Source of the DNA: Neogale vison
Taxonomy: Eukaryota > Chordata > Mammalia > Carnivora > Mustelidae
Length of the DNA stretch: 64,000 nucleotides
NCBI RefSeq assembly: GCF_020171115.1
Contig: NC_058092.1
Coordinates: 22,104,001 to 22,168,000, forward strand
Direction: 5' to 3'
A program made the position numbers and the translations under genes. The notes under the pieces were generated by a model, which was given only the letters and a program-made list of their open reading frames with translations, was not told the DNA's origin and made no database searches. Below are positions 1 to 11,089 of the stretch, one piece after another (the first letter of the stretch is position 1; each line of letters begins with the position of its first letter).

Positions 1-679
1 CCAGCTGCAGCTTAATCATCTGGCAGAATGTTCTGATGATAAGATCCAGTTCCAAACCTCCTCAAATTTCAAGATGAGACTGCTGGACATTCGGTGCTAC
101 TGGCCAGGATGACAGAGAGTTCAGGAAGGGGAAGCTGTGGGTCATTCTTCCAGAGGGACCCACATGACCAGACAAACATCCCAGGTATGGCCCGAGAGCC
201 TGTGTCTGGGCCCAAGGAAATAAGGGCACCCAGGTCTCTCAGCCTCCACCCTGAGCTGATGCCATAGGACCCAGCTGTCCCTGCACGAGGGGGCGTCCTC
301 ACGGGGTTGTGGGTCAGGAAATCCACCCATGGATCACCCTGGATCACCCTGGGGGTGAGTCACCTGTCTGCTCTGCTGCCAGCTTGGCCTGGGTTCTGCC
401 CATGACCCACCCTATGACTTTGGGTGTGTCACCCTCCTACTCGGCATGGCCCTGACTCTAGGCCACCTAAACTTTCCTGGCCAGCTCCTCCCCATGGCCA
501 CCTGCCAACCCACCGATGGAAGCTCATAGAGAGCAGAGCCTCGTCTCCACTGCCCATCTCCCTGTCCTCAGCACCCAGAACAGGGTCTAGCACCCAGGAG
601 GCCCCGAGAAACATGTGTTTAAGGACCACAGGGTTGTATCCATGAATAGGACAGATCCATGAGATGGGCATGCGTATTC
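1..679. other. Unique sequence, no gene recognised
   Basis: No recognisable repeat or gene was seen here. Open frames on both strands are short and lack splice or family support. A short local duplication (GGATCACCCT twice, near 330-350) is the only structure noticed. Confidence 0.4.
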
Positions 680-860
680 CCATTCAACAGAGGAGGAGGC
701 TGAGACTCAGACTCGAAGGACTTGCCCAAAGTCACAGGACTGATGAAGAAGTAGGGAGAGGAGGGGTAGGAACTGTCATCTCTATTGTGCAGATGAGGCA
801 GTGAGGCCCAGCAAGGCCATGTGACCTGCCCAAGTTCACACAGCTGGTCAGCCTCAGAAC
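680..860 (+). repeat. MIR-type SINE fragments, two adjacent copies
   Basis: Two consecutive blocks carry the old MIR/MIR3 signature: the first near 685-735 (fragment ..aggaggctgagactcag..cttgcccaaagtcacag) and the second near 775-860 (cagatgaggcagtgaggccc, then ctgcccaagttcacacagctggt). Both read in the plus direction. The tandem arrangement suggests two insertions or a small duplication. Confidence 0.65.
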
Positions 861-1624
861 CAGAAAAGACTCGGGCTCTGACTCCCAGCCCAGGGTGTGG
901 AGTACTGCCACTCTGGCTTCCTTCCTGCTGCCCTGGCCCAGGCCCCCAGCTGGGCACACCCACTCTGGGCCTGTCCTCAGCGGCCACCAACCCTTTCTTC
1001 CTAAAAACCCCACCCAGGGCTTAGCTCAGTGATGCTATTGACCCCATGTCTCCTGCTCAGCTTCATCCCTGAGCCCAGACCCTTTGCTCCAGCTCCCCTG
1101 ACAAGGGGGTCAGAGACCTACAGAATGTCCAGCTGGCAGGGGCCCCAGGAATGTCTGGTCCATCTCCCATAGGGGCACATATGGGGACAATTGTCCTTCA
1201 GTGGCCACACTGCACCTCTCCCCTCCATCCCAGAAGCCCCCCCCAGGGCCTGACCAGGGACCCTATTCTTTTCCCTGCATTTCTCCCTGCTTCCTGCCTC
1301 ACTTCCCAGAAGCAGATGCTGCAAACCCAGGTCTAAGGTTTGATTTACAAACTTGCTGGGGAGGGAGGATGGCTGCCGCTCCTGGTGATTTACTCTGCTG
1401 GGAAATGTTTGCTTCTCAGGAGGGATCCTCTGGGCCCCTCCTCATTGAAGGCTGGGATTTGCTGAGGCTTCTCCTTCCCAGGAGGTGGCCGGGTGGCTTT
1501 GGTGAGGCAACAGAGGTGGAGGAGCTGAGGGGACACCTGTGCAGTGAGGAGCAGACAGTGTGGTTGGGAGAGGGAAGATGGACTTAGGGGTTACAGGGAG
1601 GCTGTCTCTCCATGGTCAAGGTGT
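861..1624. other. Unique sequence, GC-rich
   Basis: No repeat family was recognised. The longest open frame, about 128 codons from 1201 on the plus strand, shows no domain and no splice-site logic and is taken as chance. The stretch from about 1340 to 1440 is less C-rich and could be a conserved non-coding element, but this cannot be judged from one genome. Confidence 0.35.
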
Positions 1625-1795
1625 GTGTCTTGGGCAGGTCACTTAAGCTCTCTGGGCCTCAATTTTTTTTATCTGCAAAATGGGTGTAATCACATAATAG
1701 GGTTGGTGACAACATCTGCCCCAAGGTGATGAGGTTTGGGTGAGATGGTGTAGATAAGTGCCTGGCACATAGTAGGTATTCAGAAAAGTTGAATT
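1625..1795 (+). repeat. MIR SINE
   Basis: Typical MIR core and 3' half: gggcaggtcacttaagctct, then ctgggcctcaattt, atctgcaaaatgggtgtaat and gtgcctggcacatagtaggt in the expected order. Old and diverged. Confidence 0.9.
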
Positions 1796-2599
1796 CTCCC
1801 CTCTGGCCCATTTGAGGTTTCCCTTATCCCTGCCTAGATCTCTTTCTCAGGGTCTTCCATCCAGATTTCTTCCAATTCCCCATGACACTGGACTGGGCCC
1901 TCAGAGAGAGCAAGCCCTGATGGTTTGGCAGCTTCTGCCTCCTTGTGGCTCAGAAAAGAGAAGGGTATGGTCCTGTTGGCAGGACTGAGTGGCCCCGTGC
2001 CAGGGTGCCAGGCACAGATGGTTCGAATGTCCTGGGATTATTAGCAGTGCGGCTGTTTCCTTGTTAATGAGTTAATAACTCTTGTCTGGAGAGGGCTCTT
2101 GGCAGAATAAGGGGCCTCTGGGGCCCAAAGTTCTGCTGATCTAAGGGGTCAGCAGAATTCTTCAGCCGGTCTGAATTCTAAGCAGGAGGGAGAGAGCAGT
2201 GGCATTGACCTTATTAGGGCTGAGGCCCCAGGGTCTGATGGGGCTGGGGTTGGACCCCTAGAAGGGGTGGGAGGGAAGGTAGGTCCACTTGCTCTGAAGG
2301 GATCTCCAGGGACCTCCAAACAATGCTTCCATTCTCAAAGTTGCTATTGCAGCCTTCGGGGTACAGTGTCAGGAAGCGGGAGGTACTGTAAAATGAGAGT
2401 AGGGATTCCTCCTCACTTGGGTGTGCAGAGTAAGTAACATGACTACAGATGTTACCTGACGTCCTTCATGGAGGACAGCCATGACGAGGGTGCAACCATA
2501 TTCCACTCTACAAAAGGGGGGCTGGTGTGGACCTGAGAGTCCATCCGTTGGCCTCAACCCCTGTCTGGGCTGTACCAGTGCTGAGATTTCAGGAAGGGG
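1796..2599. other. Unique sequence
   Basis: No identifiable repeat. Around 2030-2110 is a less GC-rich patch (attattagcag, ttgttaatgagttaataac) that looks like a conserved non-coding element. Near 2445-2535 the minus strand faintly resembles a receptor phosphatase exon, which is treated separately and not accepted as a feature. Confidence 0.35.
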
Positions 2600-2720
2600 C
2601 CTCATCTTTCCCTGCCTCAGTTTCCTCATCTGTAAAATAGGATAATAATATACCTTTCTCATAATGTCATTGTGAGGAATAAGTGAGATAGTGTGGGTAA
2701 AGGGCTTAGGACAGAGCTGG
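2600..2720 (+). repeat. MIR SINE fragment
   Basis: The MIR core signature is clear: ctgcctcagtttcctcatct, gtaaaataggataataatat and later gcttaggacagagctgggca. 5' end missing. Confidence 0.88.
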
Positions 2721-3029
2721 GCACAAATCAATACCAGGTCAGATGTCTGGTTGCCGTGGTGACAGTGGTAACCATCCAGGCTTTTCTCTTGACCCTTTGC
2801 ACACACACACCTCTTGCTCAACTGTGTGACTCACTGGGACCAGGACTTTTCCAGGTTCATCCCACTAAAATACAAGGAGGTGCCCCGAACCAGGCCAGGG
2901 CACCCATTCTCAAAGCAGTGTGGGTGTCCACAGGGGTATGGTGGGGCTGGTTCTCCCCACCCCTGCCCATCTCTCCTCGAGCTGCCTCATCTTTTCACTG
3001 AATTTGGACTCACCCTTAAGGGCATTCAG

Positions 3030-3785
3030 TGTGGCCTTTTAAAAATTTTGAACCAGTTGTTAATAGTGAACAATTTGAAGATTATTATTGAGTTTTAAGA
3101 GTTCTATATAATCTTTATCAGATTATGATTTAAAAAATATTCTCTTCCGGAAGTGGCTTGTCCTTTTATTCTCTTACCAGTGTCTTTTGAAAAGCAGAAG
3201 TGTGTAATGTTGATGGTCAACTTGTCAATTAGTTCTTGATAAATCTTGCTTTTGATGTCACATCTAAGAAATATTTTGCCTAAGCCAAGATCATGGACGT
3301 TTTCTCCTATGTTTTCTTATGGAAGTTTTATAGTTTTGGGTTTTATGTTTAGGTCTATGATTCACTTAAAGGTAATTTTTATGTATGGTATAAGATATGG
3401 ATTGAAGTTCATTCTTGTGTGTGTGTGGACATTGAGTTGTTTCAGCACTGTCTGATGAAAAGACTATCCATTCTCCATTGAATTGCTTTTGCTCTTGTGT
3501 CAAAAATCAATTGTCTTTATCTGTTTGTGGGTCTGTTTCTGGACTTTAAATTCTGTTCCACTGATGTATTTTTTATTTCCTTTTATGCCAACACCATATT
3601 GTCCTAATTACTGTAGTTTTATGATAAGTCTTGACATCCCGGAATGTTAATCCTCTAACTTTGTTCTTTTTTTTTCAAGGTTGTTTTAGTTACTGCAATT
3701 CCTTTTTGTTTCCCTATGAATTTTAGAATCAATTTGTCAATTTATACAAAAGCCTATAGCTTTCTTCATAATTCTGGTGCTTAGC
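3030..3785 (-). repeat. Old L1 (L1M) 3' region
   Basis: Reading the minus strand gives the end of L1 ORF2 and the 3' UTR of an old mammalian L1M element. Landmarks on the plus strand include catctaagaaatattttgcc, ctatgttttc, a gtgtctttt junction and a run resembling the usual closing part of ORF2. Many stops and indels show it is dead. Confidence 0.88.
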
Positions 3786-4500
3786 TTTGTGGAGCTCCTT
3801 TGATCTGTGGGATCATAGTTCTCATTAAATTTGGAAAATTTTCTTCTATTATTGTTTCAAATATTTTACCTCCCCTGCCCTCCTTTGGGGACCCAACTCT
3901 ATGCGTACATTAGATAGTTTGAATTATTTCTACAACTCACTGCTGCTCTGTTCATTTTAGAAAAATTCTTTTTTTCTCTGCTTCAGTGTGAACAGTTTCT
4001 ACCACTGTGGTGTCAAGTTCATTAATCTTTTCTTCTGCAATTTCTAATCTGCTATCAATTCCATGTAGTGTATATTTCATTTCACACATTGTAGTTTTCA
4101 CCTCTCAATGTTCCACTTGATCTTTTTAATATCTTCCATGTCTCTACTTCATTTTGCAAACATATGGAATACAATTATAATAACTTCTAAAGTCCTTGTC
4201 AGCGAATTCTATTATTGGTGTCACTTCTGAGTTGGTTTTGATTGATTCATTTATCTCCTCATTATGGGTTACATTTCCCCACTTCTTTGAATGCCTGCTA
4301 ATTTGTATTTGAATCCAAGGCATCATGAATCTACCTTGCTGGATACTGGACAGTTTTGTATTTCTATAAAATTTCTCAAGCTATATTTTGGGTGTCAATA
4401 CTCGTTAACAGTTTGATCTTTTCAGTCTTGCTTTTAGGAATTAAGTTTTAATTCCTAAAAGCAAGAAGAAACTGAAATAGTCCTTAATCTAGGGCTATTC
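3786..4500 (-). repeat. L1M/HAL1 ORF1 region, decayed
   Basis: On the minus strand this matches the ORF1-like part of L1M/HAL1 elements: a coiled-coil and nucleic-acid-binding coding region, now interrupted. Plus-strand landmarks are tttggaaaattttcttctat, gtgtcacttctgagttggtt and ctcctcattatgggttacat. It carries an exact inverted repeat at 4426-4466. It may be a separate insertion from the neighbouring L1 3' end, since the order of parts is not that of one element. Confidence 0.75.
4426..4466. repeat. Perfect 18-bp inverted repeat (hairpin)
   Basis: Arms at 4426-4443 (tcttgcttttaggaatta) and 4449-4466 (taattcctaaaagcaaga) are exact reverse complements, separated by the 5-nt loop agttt. The left arm is ordinary L1/HAL1 sequence and the right arm is an inverted copy of it. 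This is much cleaner than the age of the surrounding element would suggest. Confidence 0.97.
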
Positions 4501-4982
4501 ACTGCCCACTGTCTAGGCAAAGATGCTTCTGTATACTTTTCTCAAATCCCTGTGAACCATGAGGTTTTCCAGTCTGGCTAGTGGGAACAGGTTCTATTTC
4601 CAGCACTGTGTGAGTGTTTGCATTCTTGCACCTCATCCTTTTAGGTTGTTCTTTCCCCAGTATTTGACAGTTTTCTGAAATGGGGGCATTCAGCTGAATA
4701 CTTGAGAGGGGCCCTCTGCAGATCTTCAGAGTTCTTTCTGTTTTCCTCTCTTTTCTCTTGCCACTCTGTCCAATGAACTCTTTCTTGTTTGTTCTTCCTA
4801 TTTTCTTAGCTCTGTCTCTTCAACTTAGCTCTACCTGCTTCCTCTTCCTCCATTATGGCCTAGAATTCTCTTTAGGTGGGAAGCTGGGGGCTCTCTGGTC
4901 TCACTGTTTTGTGCTCATCTTTCAGGGATCATTGTCCTCCTCCACTGTCTAATGTTGACTCTTTTGGTCTTGGTACTTTACT

Positions 4983-5125
4983 GTTGAGCCTCAGTTTATG
5001 TAACCACAAAAGGGGAATAATAACAATAATTACCACCCCACCAGGCTGTGAGGATTAGATGAGATAACCTACTAAATCACTAAGCCCAATGCCTGTATTC
5101 ACTAGGTGCTCAATGGATGGTGGCT
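4983..5125 (+). repeat. MIR SINE fragment
   Basis: MIR 3' half: gagcctcagtttatgtaacc, ggggaataataacaataatt, gaggattagatgagataacc and caatgcctg..ctaggtgctcaatgga in order. Confidence 0.85.
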
Positions 5126-5599
5126 TCCATTATCACTGCTATAAATGCCGCTGTTCAATACCAGTGACTGAGGGAGTGAAGAATGGGGAAAAGCTACCAG
5201 GACTTCAGAAATGCTTTCCATGAATCTTTCCATCACTCTAATGGCAGTAGCACACAGTACAAGAAAATAATCGTTCATTGGGTGCTAAGCCAAGTAGTCC
5301 ATGTACACACAGTGCTTGGTGCTGTTAGGTGCTAGGTACACAACAGATGGATTTGAGGATACCTTGCAATAACCACCCCCAGGAGTTTAATAACACTCTG
5401 ACCTGGATGAAGTCAAAGCCAAGGGGGATCTCTGACCTGCTTAGCTATGGCAGTGTTGCAATAACAGGAGTTTGGGAGTCTCCGGTCCAGCTTAGTCTCC
5501 TCTCCTGCTTCCCTCCCCTACCCTGCCCTGCAAGCAGGTGAATCTTTCCTGGATTCAGAGCTGGGCCCTCCTCTCCTCAACCCATTCCCAATTCTTAAA
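5126..5599. other. No gene; weak old repeats possible
   Basis: Nothing definite was seen. Parts around 5220-5350 resemble worn MIR/L2-type sequence but are too diverged to assign. Confidence 0.3.
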
Positions 5600-5814
5600 C
5601 ACTGGTGGCTGAGGTTTGTGGGCTTTTCGCGTCCCCAGTGAATATGTAATTGTCTTCTACGATGAGCCAAGATAAGACAATGGTTGCAATAAAACTGGTA
5701 CATTACATTCCTCCACACAGTTGCTTAATGAGCACGTGGCTGCCCACCCTCGTCAGAGACCCCAGAGCCAAATGCAAATGAAACACATTCCGCAGTATTA
5801 TTTAATTAGCTGGG
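5600..5814. promoter_or_regulatory. Putative conserved non-coding element
   Basis: An unrepetitive, AT-balanced patch inside noisier sequence. It has an exact octamer ATGCAAAT at 5772-5779 and a homeobox-type TTTAATTA at 5801-5808, with many short low-divergence-looking words. No frame is open across it. An enhancer role is inferred only from base composition and motifs. Confidence 0.25.
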
Positions 5815-5965
5815 GGCGGTAATGGGGAGAGGGAGGAGAAAGTATGGGACAAAGAAAAAGGAAGAGGAGAACTGGAGGGTGTGGGAGACAGGTGTAGGGG
5901 AGGGGCAGAGAGGATGAGGGAAGGCAGAAAAGAGGGAAGAGGGTGAAAGAAGGAAAGGAGTAAGC
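5815..5965 (+). repeat. Purine-rich (GA) tract
   Basis: About 150 bases of nearly pure A/G on the plus strand (ggagagggaggagaaag and similar) with few pyrimidines. It produces overlapping proline/serine/leucine-rich open frames on the minus strand that are artefacts of composition. Confidence 0.85.
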
Positions 5966-6074
5966 CAGCAATGGGGAAGAGGCAAGATGGGATCTGAGTT
6001 TGGATTTGACTCTCCAAATCCTGCTTGTAGGGAGGAGAGCATTGGGTGGGCTCATGATTTCCACTGGAAAGGTG

Positions 6075-6250
6075 AGGACACGAGGGTTTTCCTATGTGCT
6101 ACACATTGTATTAGGTGGTGGATGATTCAGAGAGGATCCCAGAATGGGTAAAGCAGATAATGTCTCTGCCTCTGTGGGGTTCACAGTCTAGTGGACTAAA
6201 CAGTAAACAGTCACATCAAGAACACATGTAAAGACCGTCGAGCCTGTGAT
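6075..6250 (+). repeat. Ancient interspersed repeat fragment, class uncertain
   Basis: Contains the words found in a common ancient mammalian repeat (ctatgtgctacacattgtat, ctctgtggggttcacagtct, agtggactaaacagtaaaca). I cannot name its family from the sequence alone. Confidence 0.5.
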
Positions 6251-6277
6251 TATTTATACGATTATGTTTAAAAGAAG

Positions 6278-6515
6278 GAGTGTGGCAGAGTAGTTAAGGA
6301 AGTGGGCTCTGGAGAATGAATGGGTAGATTTGTATCTCAGGCCTGTCACATTCTCACTGTAGTAGCTTGAGCAGGTTACTTAACCTCTCTGGGCCTCAGT
6401 TTTCCTCATTTCTAAAATGGAGAGTAAGGTATGTATTACATAAGGAAGTTGAGAAGATTAAATTAGGTAATGTGTCCAAATCACTTAGAAAGTGCTTGGT
6501 GCTTAGTTAAGTAAT
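6278..6515 (+). repeat. Near full-length MIR SINE
   Basis: Retains the tRNA-related 5' part (gtggcagagtagttaaggaa, ggctctggag), the core (gagcaggttacttaacctct, ctgggcctcagttttcctca) and the 3' end (gaaagtgcttggtgctta). This is the most complete MIR in the window. Confidence 0.93.
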
Positions 6516-6539
6516 GACAGATTCTCTCTGACTGAACTT

Positions 6540-6876
6540 TGGACAGGTTCCTTTAAGCCTGGTCTTACCAGATGAGCTTGCATTTTTCAACTTTAGCAAG
6601 AATCCTGCTAAGTCAGTTTCGAAAGAATCTTTCAGCCTTGATGTCTGATCAGTAAGAATCTTATTTGGTCAGTTTAACAAAAATCCCTTCAGGTTGGTGT
6701 CTCCGCTGACACCCTCACCCAGCTCCATGGCTATATAAATCCCCACCTGTCCTTGTTGTCTTTGGAATTGTGCTCAGTTCTATACCAAAGTCTTTTTTCC
6801 TATTGCAGTAGTTTCTGAATAAAATCTGTCTATATCACTTTAGTGTCTGGCTTTGGTTCTCTTTGACAGTACTTAA
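6540..6876 (+). mobile_element. ERV solo LTR (ERVL-like)
   Basis: Has LTR architecture in the plus direction: a U3-like region, a TATA box in ggctatataaatcc (6731-6740), and an AATAAA signal at 6818-6823 followed by a U5-like end near cttgaca-type sequence. No coding region of the provirus is next to it, so it is a solo LTR. Subfamily unknown. Confidence 0.65.
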
Positions 6877-8060
6877 AAAATTCCAACTTTGAATATAAAA
6901 GAGCTAAAAAGTAAAGCAAAGGATTAGATGGCTGTGGTTCAGCTCAGGGGTCAGGACAGTCTTTTCTGAAGGGGTGTGTCATAGGCTGAGATCTGAAAGG
7001 TGATCTGCATGTCAAGAAGAAGGGAGAAAAGTTGTTATGCCTCCCTGCCTTTTCTTGCCTGTCTAGAGCTCATTCTTCTTCTGGTAGGATCACTCCCCAG
7101 TTTTGCTTTGAAAACAACTTCCACCCACTCTCAGTACATCCAGGTGGGCTGACCCATCTCCTGGCTCCTGCTATTGAGGCCTGACCATTAAGTTAATTTT
7201 ACCTCCTGGTTGTAATAATCATTTTAGTCATGGGAAGATGACCTAAACCAGAACAATGAAAATCATATAGGAACTTTAGCTAATCAGGAGAGATGCTAAA
7301 CTAGAGTCATGTAATCCTACTGCTAATACTTCTCATTCTTCACTTACAGTGGAAAACATGACTGTGCTTTCCAATGACACCAGTGTCTAATGACATTAAT
7401 GCAGAAGGTAGAAAGACAATGTCCAGATGACATCATTTAAGTTCCTGAATCCAGCCATGCTTGAAGCCATTAACTCCTGGAGTTTTCAGGGAAATGCCCA
7501 AATTATTTTCCATTTTTTATTAGTTTGTGGAAGACAAGTTGAGTTGAGTTTTGAATTAGGGTTTTGTGACTTACAAAGAATCCTGTATATACTGAACAGC
7601 TTCCTGACAAAGGAAAAAACATGTGAGAAGCCTCAAAGGAGAGAAGGATCATGGTCTATTCAAGAAATCCAAAGAATGTCAGTGGACTGAAGTGTGGTAT
7701 GTGAGGGGAGAGTGGTGAATATGACCATATCATATCAGGGTGTCAAGAAACCTGAGCATACACTGAGGAAAGTGGAAAGGAACAAAGTGGAGGCTAAAAA
7801 TATTAGTAAGAACTTCTAATTCTTTACAACTGGTATACCCCTGGACCTGTTCCCAAGGCTTCACTTCTCATCATGCCTCATGCTCAACTCTGTATCCACT
7901 CAGGAAGTCCTGAATCAAAGACCCAGGGACCATTACAACTGGGCAGTTATGGAACATAATATTTCTTGTCCAATATCCTTATTTTGTTTTATTTTAAACA
8001 ACTGATCAAATAATGTAAAAATACATTGTTATGGTAAAAAAGTCTAATAATATGGGTGAA
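6877..8060. other. No gene; possible worn interspersed repeats
   Basis: AT-moderate sequence without a recognisable gene. Parts around 7200-7330 and 7400-7700 look like very old repeat remnants. The 87-codon open frame at 7427-7690 has no domain or family signal. Confidence 0.3.
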
Positions 8061-8078
8061 GCAAATAGTCTCATTTTA

Positions 8079-8277
8079 TTTTTTAAAAGATTTTATTTAT
8101 TTATTTGAGAGAAAGACAGAGACAGTGAGAGAGGGAACGCAAGCAGGGGGCATGGGAGAGGGAGAAGCAGGCTGTCCGCTGAGCAAGGAGCCAGATGCGG
8201 GGCTTGATCTCAGGAACCTGGTATCATGACCTGATCTGAAGGTCGATGCTTAATGACTGAGCCACCCAGACTCCCCA
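8079..8277 (-). mobile_element. CAN SINE (carnivore tRNA-derived)
   Basis: Reverse-oriented: an A-rich tail (as TTTTTTAAAAGATTTTATTTATT) leads into gagagaaagacagagac and ends at gagccacccagactcccc, the complement of the SINE 5' end. Flanked by the imperfect duplication caaat(a/g)g(t/c)ctcatttta at 8062-8078 and 8278-8294. The two mismatches suggest it is not among the youngest copies. Confidence 0.95.
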
Positions 8278-8384
8278 CAAATGGCCTCATTTTAAAGAAT
8301 CGGAACTGAGTCCAAGAATCCCCATCTTGCACAGAATTGTCTTAGGATAATAGTAAAAGATTTCTTTTAGCATCACCTATGTCC

Positions 8385-8590
8385 AGTCACAATGCAAAGC
8401 TATTATTCATTATTTTTTATTTATTCTTCACTACAACCCTATGAAGTAGGTACCAATATTATCCTCATTTGACAGATCAGGCTGCCATGGCCCAGAGAAG
8501 TTAAGAAAATTGTCCAAGATTATGTAACTAGCAAGGCGGCAGAGCCATGATATGAATTCCAACAGTCTGGTTCTAAAGCCCATCCCCTTA
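8385..8590 (+). repeat. MIR3-type SINE
   Basis: Shows ctacaaccctatgaagtagg, tatcctcatttgacagatca, gcccagagaagttaag and a gattatgtaactagcaaggc segment in MIR3 order. Confidence 0.85.
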
Positions 8591-9589
8591 TTCCTGGTTA
8601 CAGTCCAGATAATTCCACATAAAAGACAGAGGGAAAGAAGTAATCCCAGGAGTCTGAAGAGAAAAGCTGTAGGGCTGCCTTGGGAGCTGTCCGTGGTCCT
8701 GACACCCACGTGGAAAATAACTGATACAGGCATCTTCTTCACCTTCTGTTCACTCTCCTCACCTCCACCTACCTTCTCTTGCCCTCTGACTCATCCGCCA
8801 CCCTCCAACATGTTCAGGCTATTCTTGATTACACACACTTGGTTCAACTTGGTATTCATTCTTTTTCTTATAAGCTGCCCCAGCTGAACTTTAGGTAAGT
8901 GGTATTTCCAAGCCACAACATTTTTACTTTTTTCTCTTGGTCCAGTCTATGTTTATCTTTGGGCCTTGGGGAGGAAAACATAGTTTCGGCCCTCAAGGAG
9001 CCAGGGGCAATCTAGGGAATATAATGTATATAAGATATACATTAGGTAAGGCCTAAATATCCTAGGTTGGCAGATATAACCCTACAGGGTCTCCTTTAGC
9101 AAGAATCTTTGTCTCTATGACTACTTTGTACTTATAGTCTCTGAGCACAGGATACATCCTCTTCTGCCACTGGACCATTTCACATACTGCTCTTTGACTG
9201 GCATAGCTTCCCACATGTTTGCTGAGCTCAGGTGCCACCTCCTCTAGGAAGCCTACTGTCATTCCTACCACCATCATCACCTCCACCAGACTAAGTAGTT
9301 ATCCTAAACTTTTGAGGCTTTTGAGGGTGAAACTAACAACAATGGGGACATTAAAAAGCAATAAGATATGGTAGAATTCCATGCCAACCCTCCAGTACTT
9401 TAGATCCAATCTGGGGAAGAGAAGGAGCCCTAGGCTTAGAATGAAGAGAACTAGGATTTTCCCTGGGATTTCCCAAATATACTTTGTGACCATGGGAAAA
9501 ACATATTCTCTCTGGACTTCAGGCATTTCCTCTGGAACATGAGGGAGTTCAGGCTAAATAGTTCAAGAATTTACTCTTTCCACATACAT
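8591..9589. other. No gene recognised
   Basis: Mostly unassigned sequence. The part around 9470-9550 (tttgtgaccatgggaaaaac, tctctggacttc) resembles a worn MIR. Open frames up to 111 codons have no supporting signal. Confidence 0.35.
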
Positions 9590-9855
9590 GCCTAGAGTGT
9601 CTACCATGAGGCAGTAACAGGGTCAGATCCAGTGAAGGGATGGAGAGGATGCAATGGGGAATCAGACCTGAGGAGAGGATCGGCATGGATGGCATCACAG
9701 GATCCAAAGAAGCCTGGGACAGCTCAGAGGAAGGAAGGCCCTGCCAAAGCTGAAGGCACTAGGGAGGTTTCCTGTGGGAAGGAGAATTTAAGTGGGCACT
9801 GAAGAATTTAAGATGGTATTGAATGAAGAGAGCATTTTAGAGAAAGCAAAAGTCC
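9590..9855 (+). repeat. Probable ancient repeat, class uncertain
   Basis: Words such as gcctagagtgtctaccatga, aaggccctgcc and gaagaattt recall the same unnamed ancient family seen near 6.1, 14.3, 54.3, 56.5 and 60.0 kb. Divergence is high. Confidence 0.35.
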
Positions 9856-9859
9856 TTGT

Positions 9860-10105
9860 TTTAGTGCCATAGGGTCTGCAATTCTGTGCCTTGGGTTCTG
9901 TAATTCTGGATTCCATGGCTCTGGATTCTCCGACTCCAGGTTCTAAATTTCTGGGTTTACAATTCTGTGAATCTGAGATCTCTACCTCTAGGTTCTGTGG
10001 TTCTAGGTATTACAATCTGTAGTTCTGGGATCTAGGATTCTAGGGTATTGGTTCTGGATTATATAATTCTAGATTCTGGGTTTTGGGCTTTATGGTTCTG
10101 AGTAG
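9860..10105. repeat. Degenerate short-period tandem repeat, unit near GGTTCTGNAATTCT
   Basis: About 245 bases are built from recurring words: ggttctg, aattctg, gattct, ctaggttct, each spaced about 10-16 bases, with many variants. Unit boundaries drift, so it is an old decayed microsatellite or minisatellite and not a recent expansion. No coding potential. Confidence 0.7.
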
Positions 10106-11089
10106 AGTCATGATTATTCTTCTTTAAACCCAAAGGCACATATTGGGGAAGAGGAGGTCCTGTCATCCTTCCAGCTCCTCCGAAGAATGTTTCTTTCCCT
10201 CTCCCCACCAATAGACAACTGGCCAAGCGAAGGGCCTCCCCCCCACCAATTCTACAGTCCTCCTCCCAGTTTGTCTGCTCCTAATGAGGTTCCCCATATA
10301 GACTAGGGCAGGCTGAGAAAGGTGTGGTTGGAAGCACCAGTCTACCTGATTCAGCAGGGCTAAAAATAATTAATCTCCAGGCTCTGCCCTTCCCTAAATG
10401 ATGGATGGCCTGGATAGGGCACTGTTCTCAGTAAAGAGGTCCTGAGTCCTGAAGTAACCTGAGGACTTACTCCTTTGTGAAGAAGGAGAAGGAAGGAGTG
10501 TGATTTAAGGGACGGTTTAAGGTCCCTTAAGGTCTACACAGTGTAAGTGCTGTCAGGGAGTTACCCCTTTGGATTAAGCATTGCCCTACCCTGGTGTCAT
10601 CCTTCAGGCTGCTTTCTCCAGCTTCTTCTAATGAAGGCCACTGGTACTGCTGCCTACCCACTTGTTCCAACTGAGACAAACCCAACAGAGACAGGAGTAC
10701 ACTCACACATGATGTTACTCTCTCTCTCTCTCTGGCTCCTAAGAATTCTGGGTTCTCTTGAGGTCTATTGAAGTAGAATATAAGAATACTTTGAAGTTCA
10801 AGGACAGATGTGTCATTTGTCTCAGAATATGAGTGTGTATGAACATGACTGGGTGTGTGGGAGATGCCTGGCCTGAGGTATGACTGGGGTTGTCCCCAAA
10901 GGTGTGGGTCATAGTCTTAAGGTGGTACAGCTCTTCTAGAACGTATGGAGGACTGTCTCAGCAGGTCTACCATGCCCCCTGCCAATATGGTGGTAGTCTC
11001 CCCCTCTCTGTGGGCTCGTGTCCCCACCTCAGGGAGCTCTCTGCCAGAGGGGTTTGGGACAGAGAGCTCACTCACTCTTATTTATTTGG
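10106..11089. other. Unique sequence, no gene recognised
   Basis: No firm repeat or exon. A short CT run lies at 10722-10733. The open frames of 68-74 codons are taken as chance. Confidence 0.35.

Noticed and set aside
5798..6064. Proline/serine/leucine-rich minus-strand frames
   Set aside because: Artefact of the purine-rich tract.
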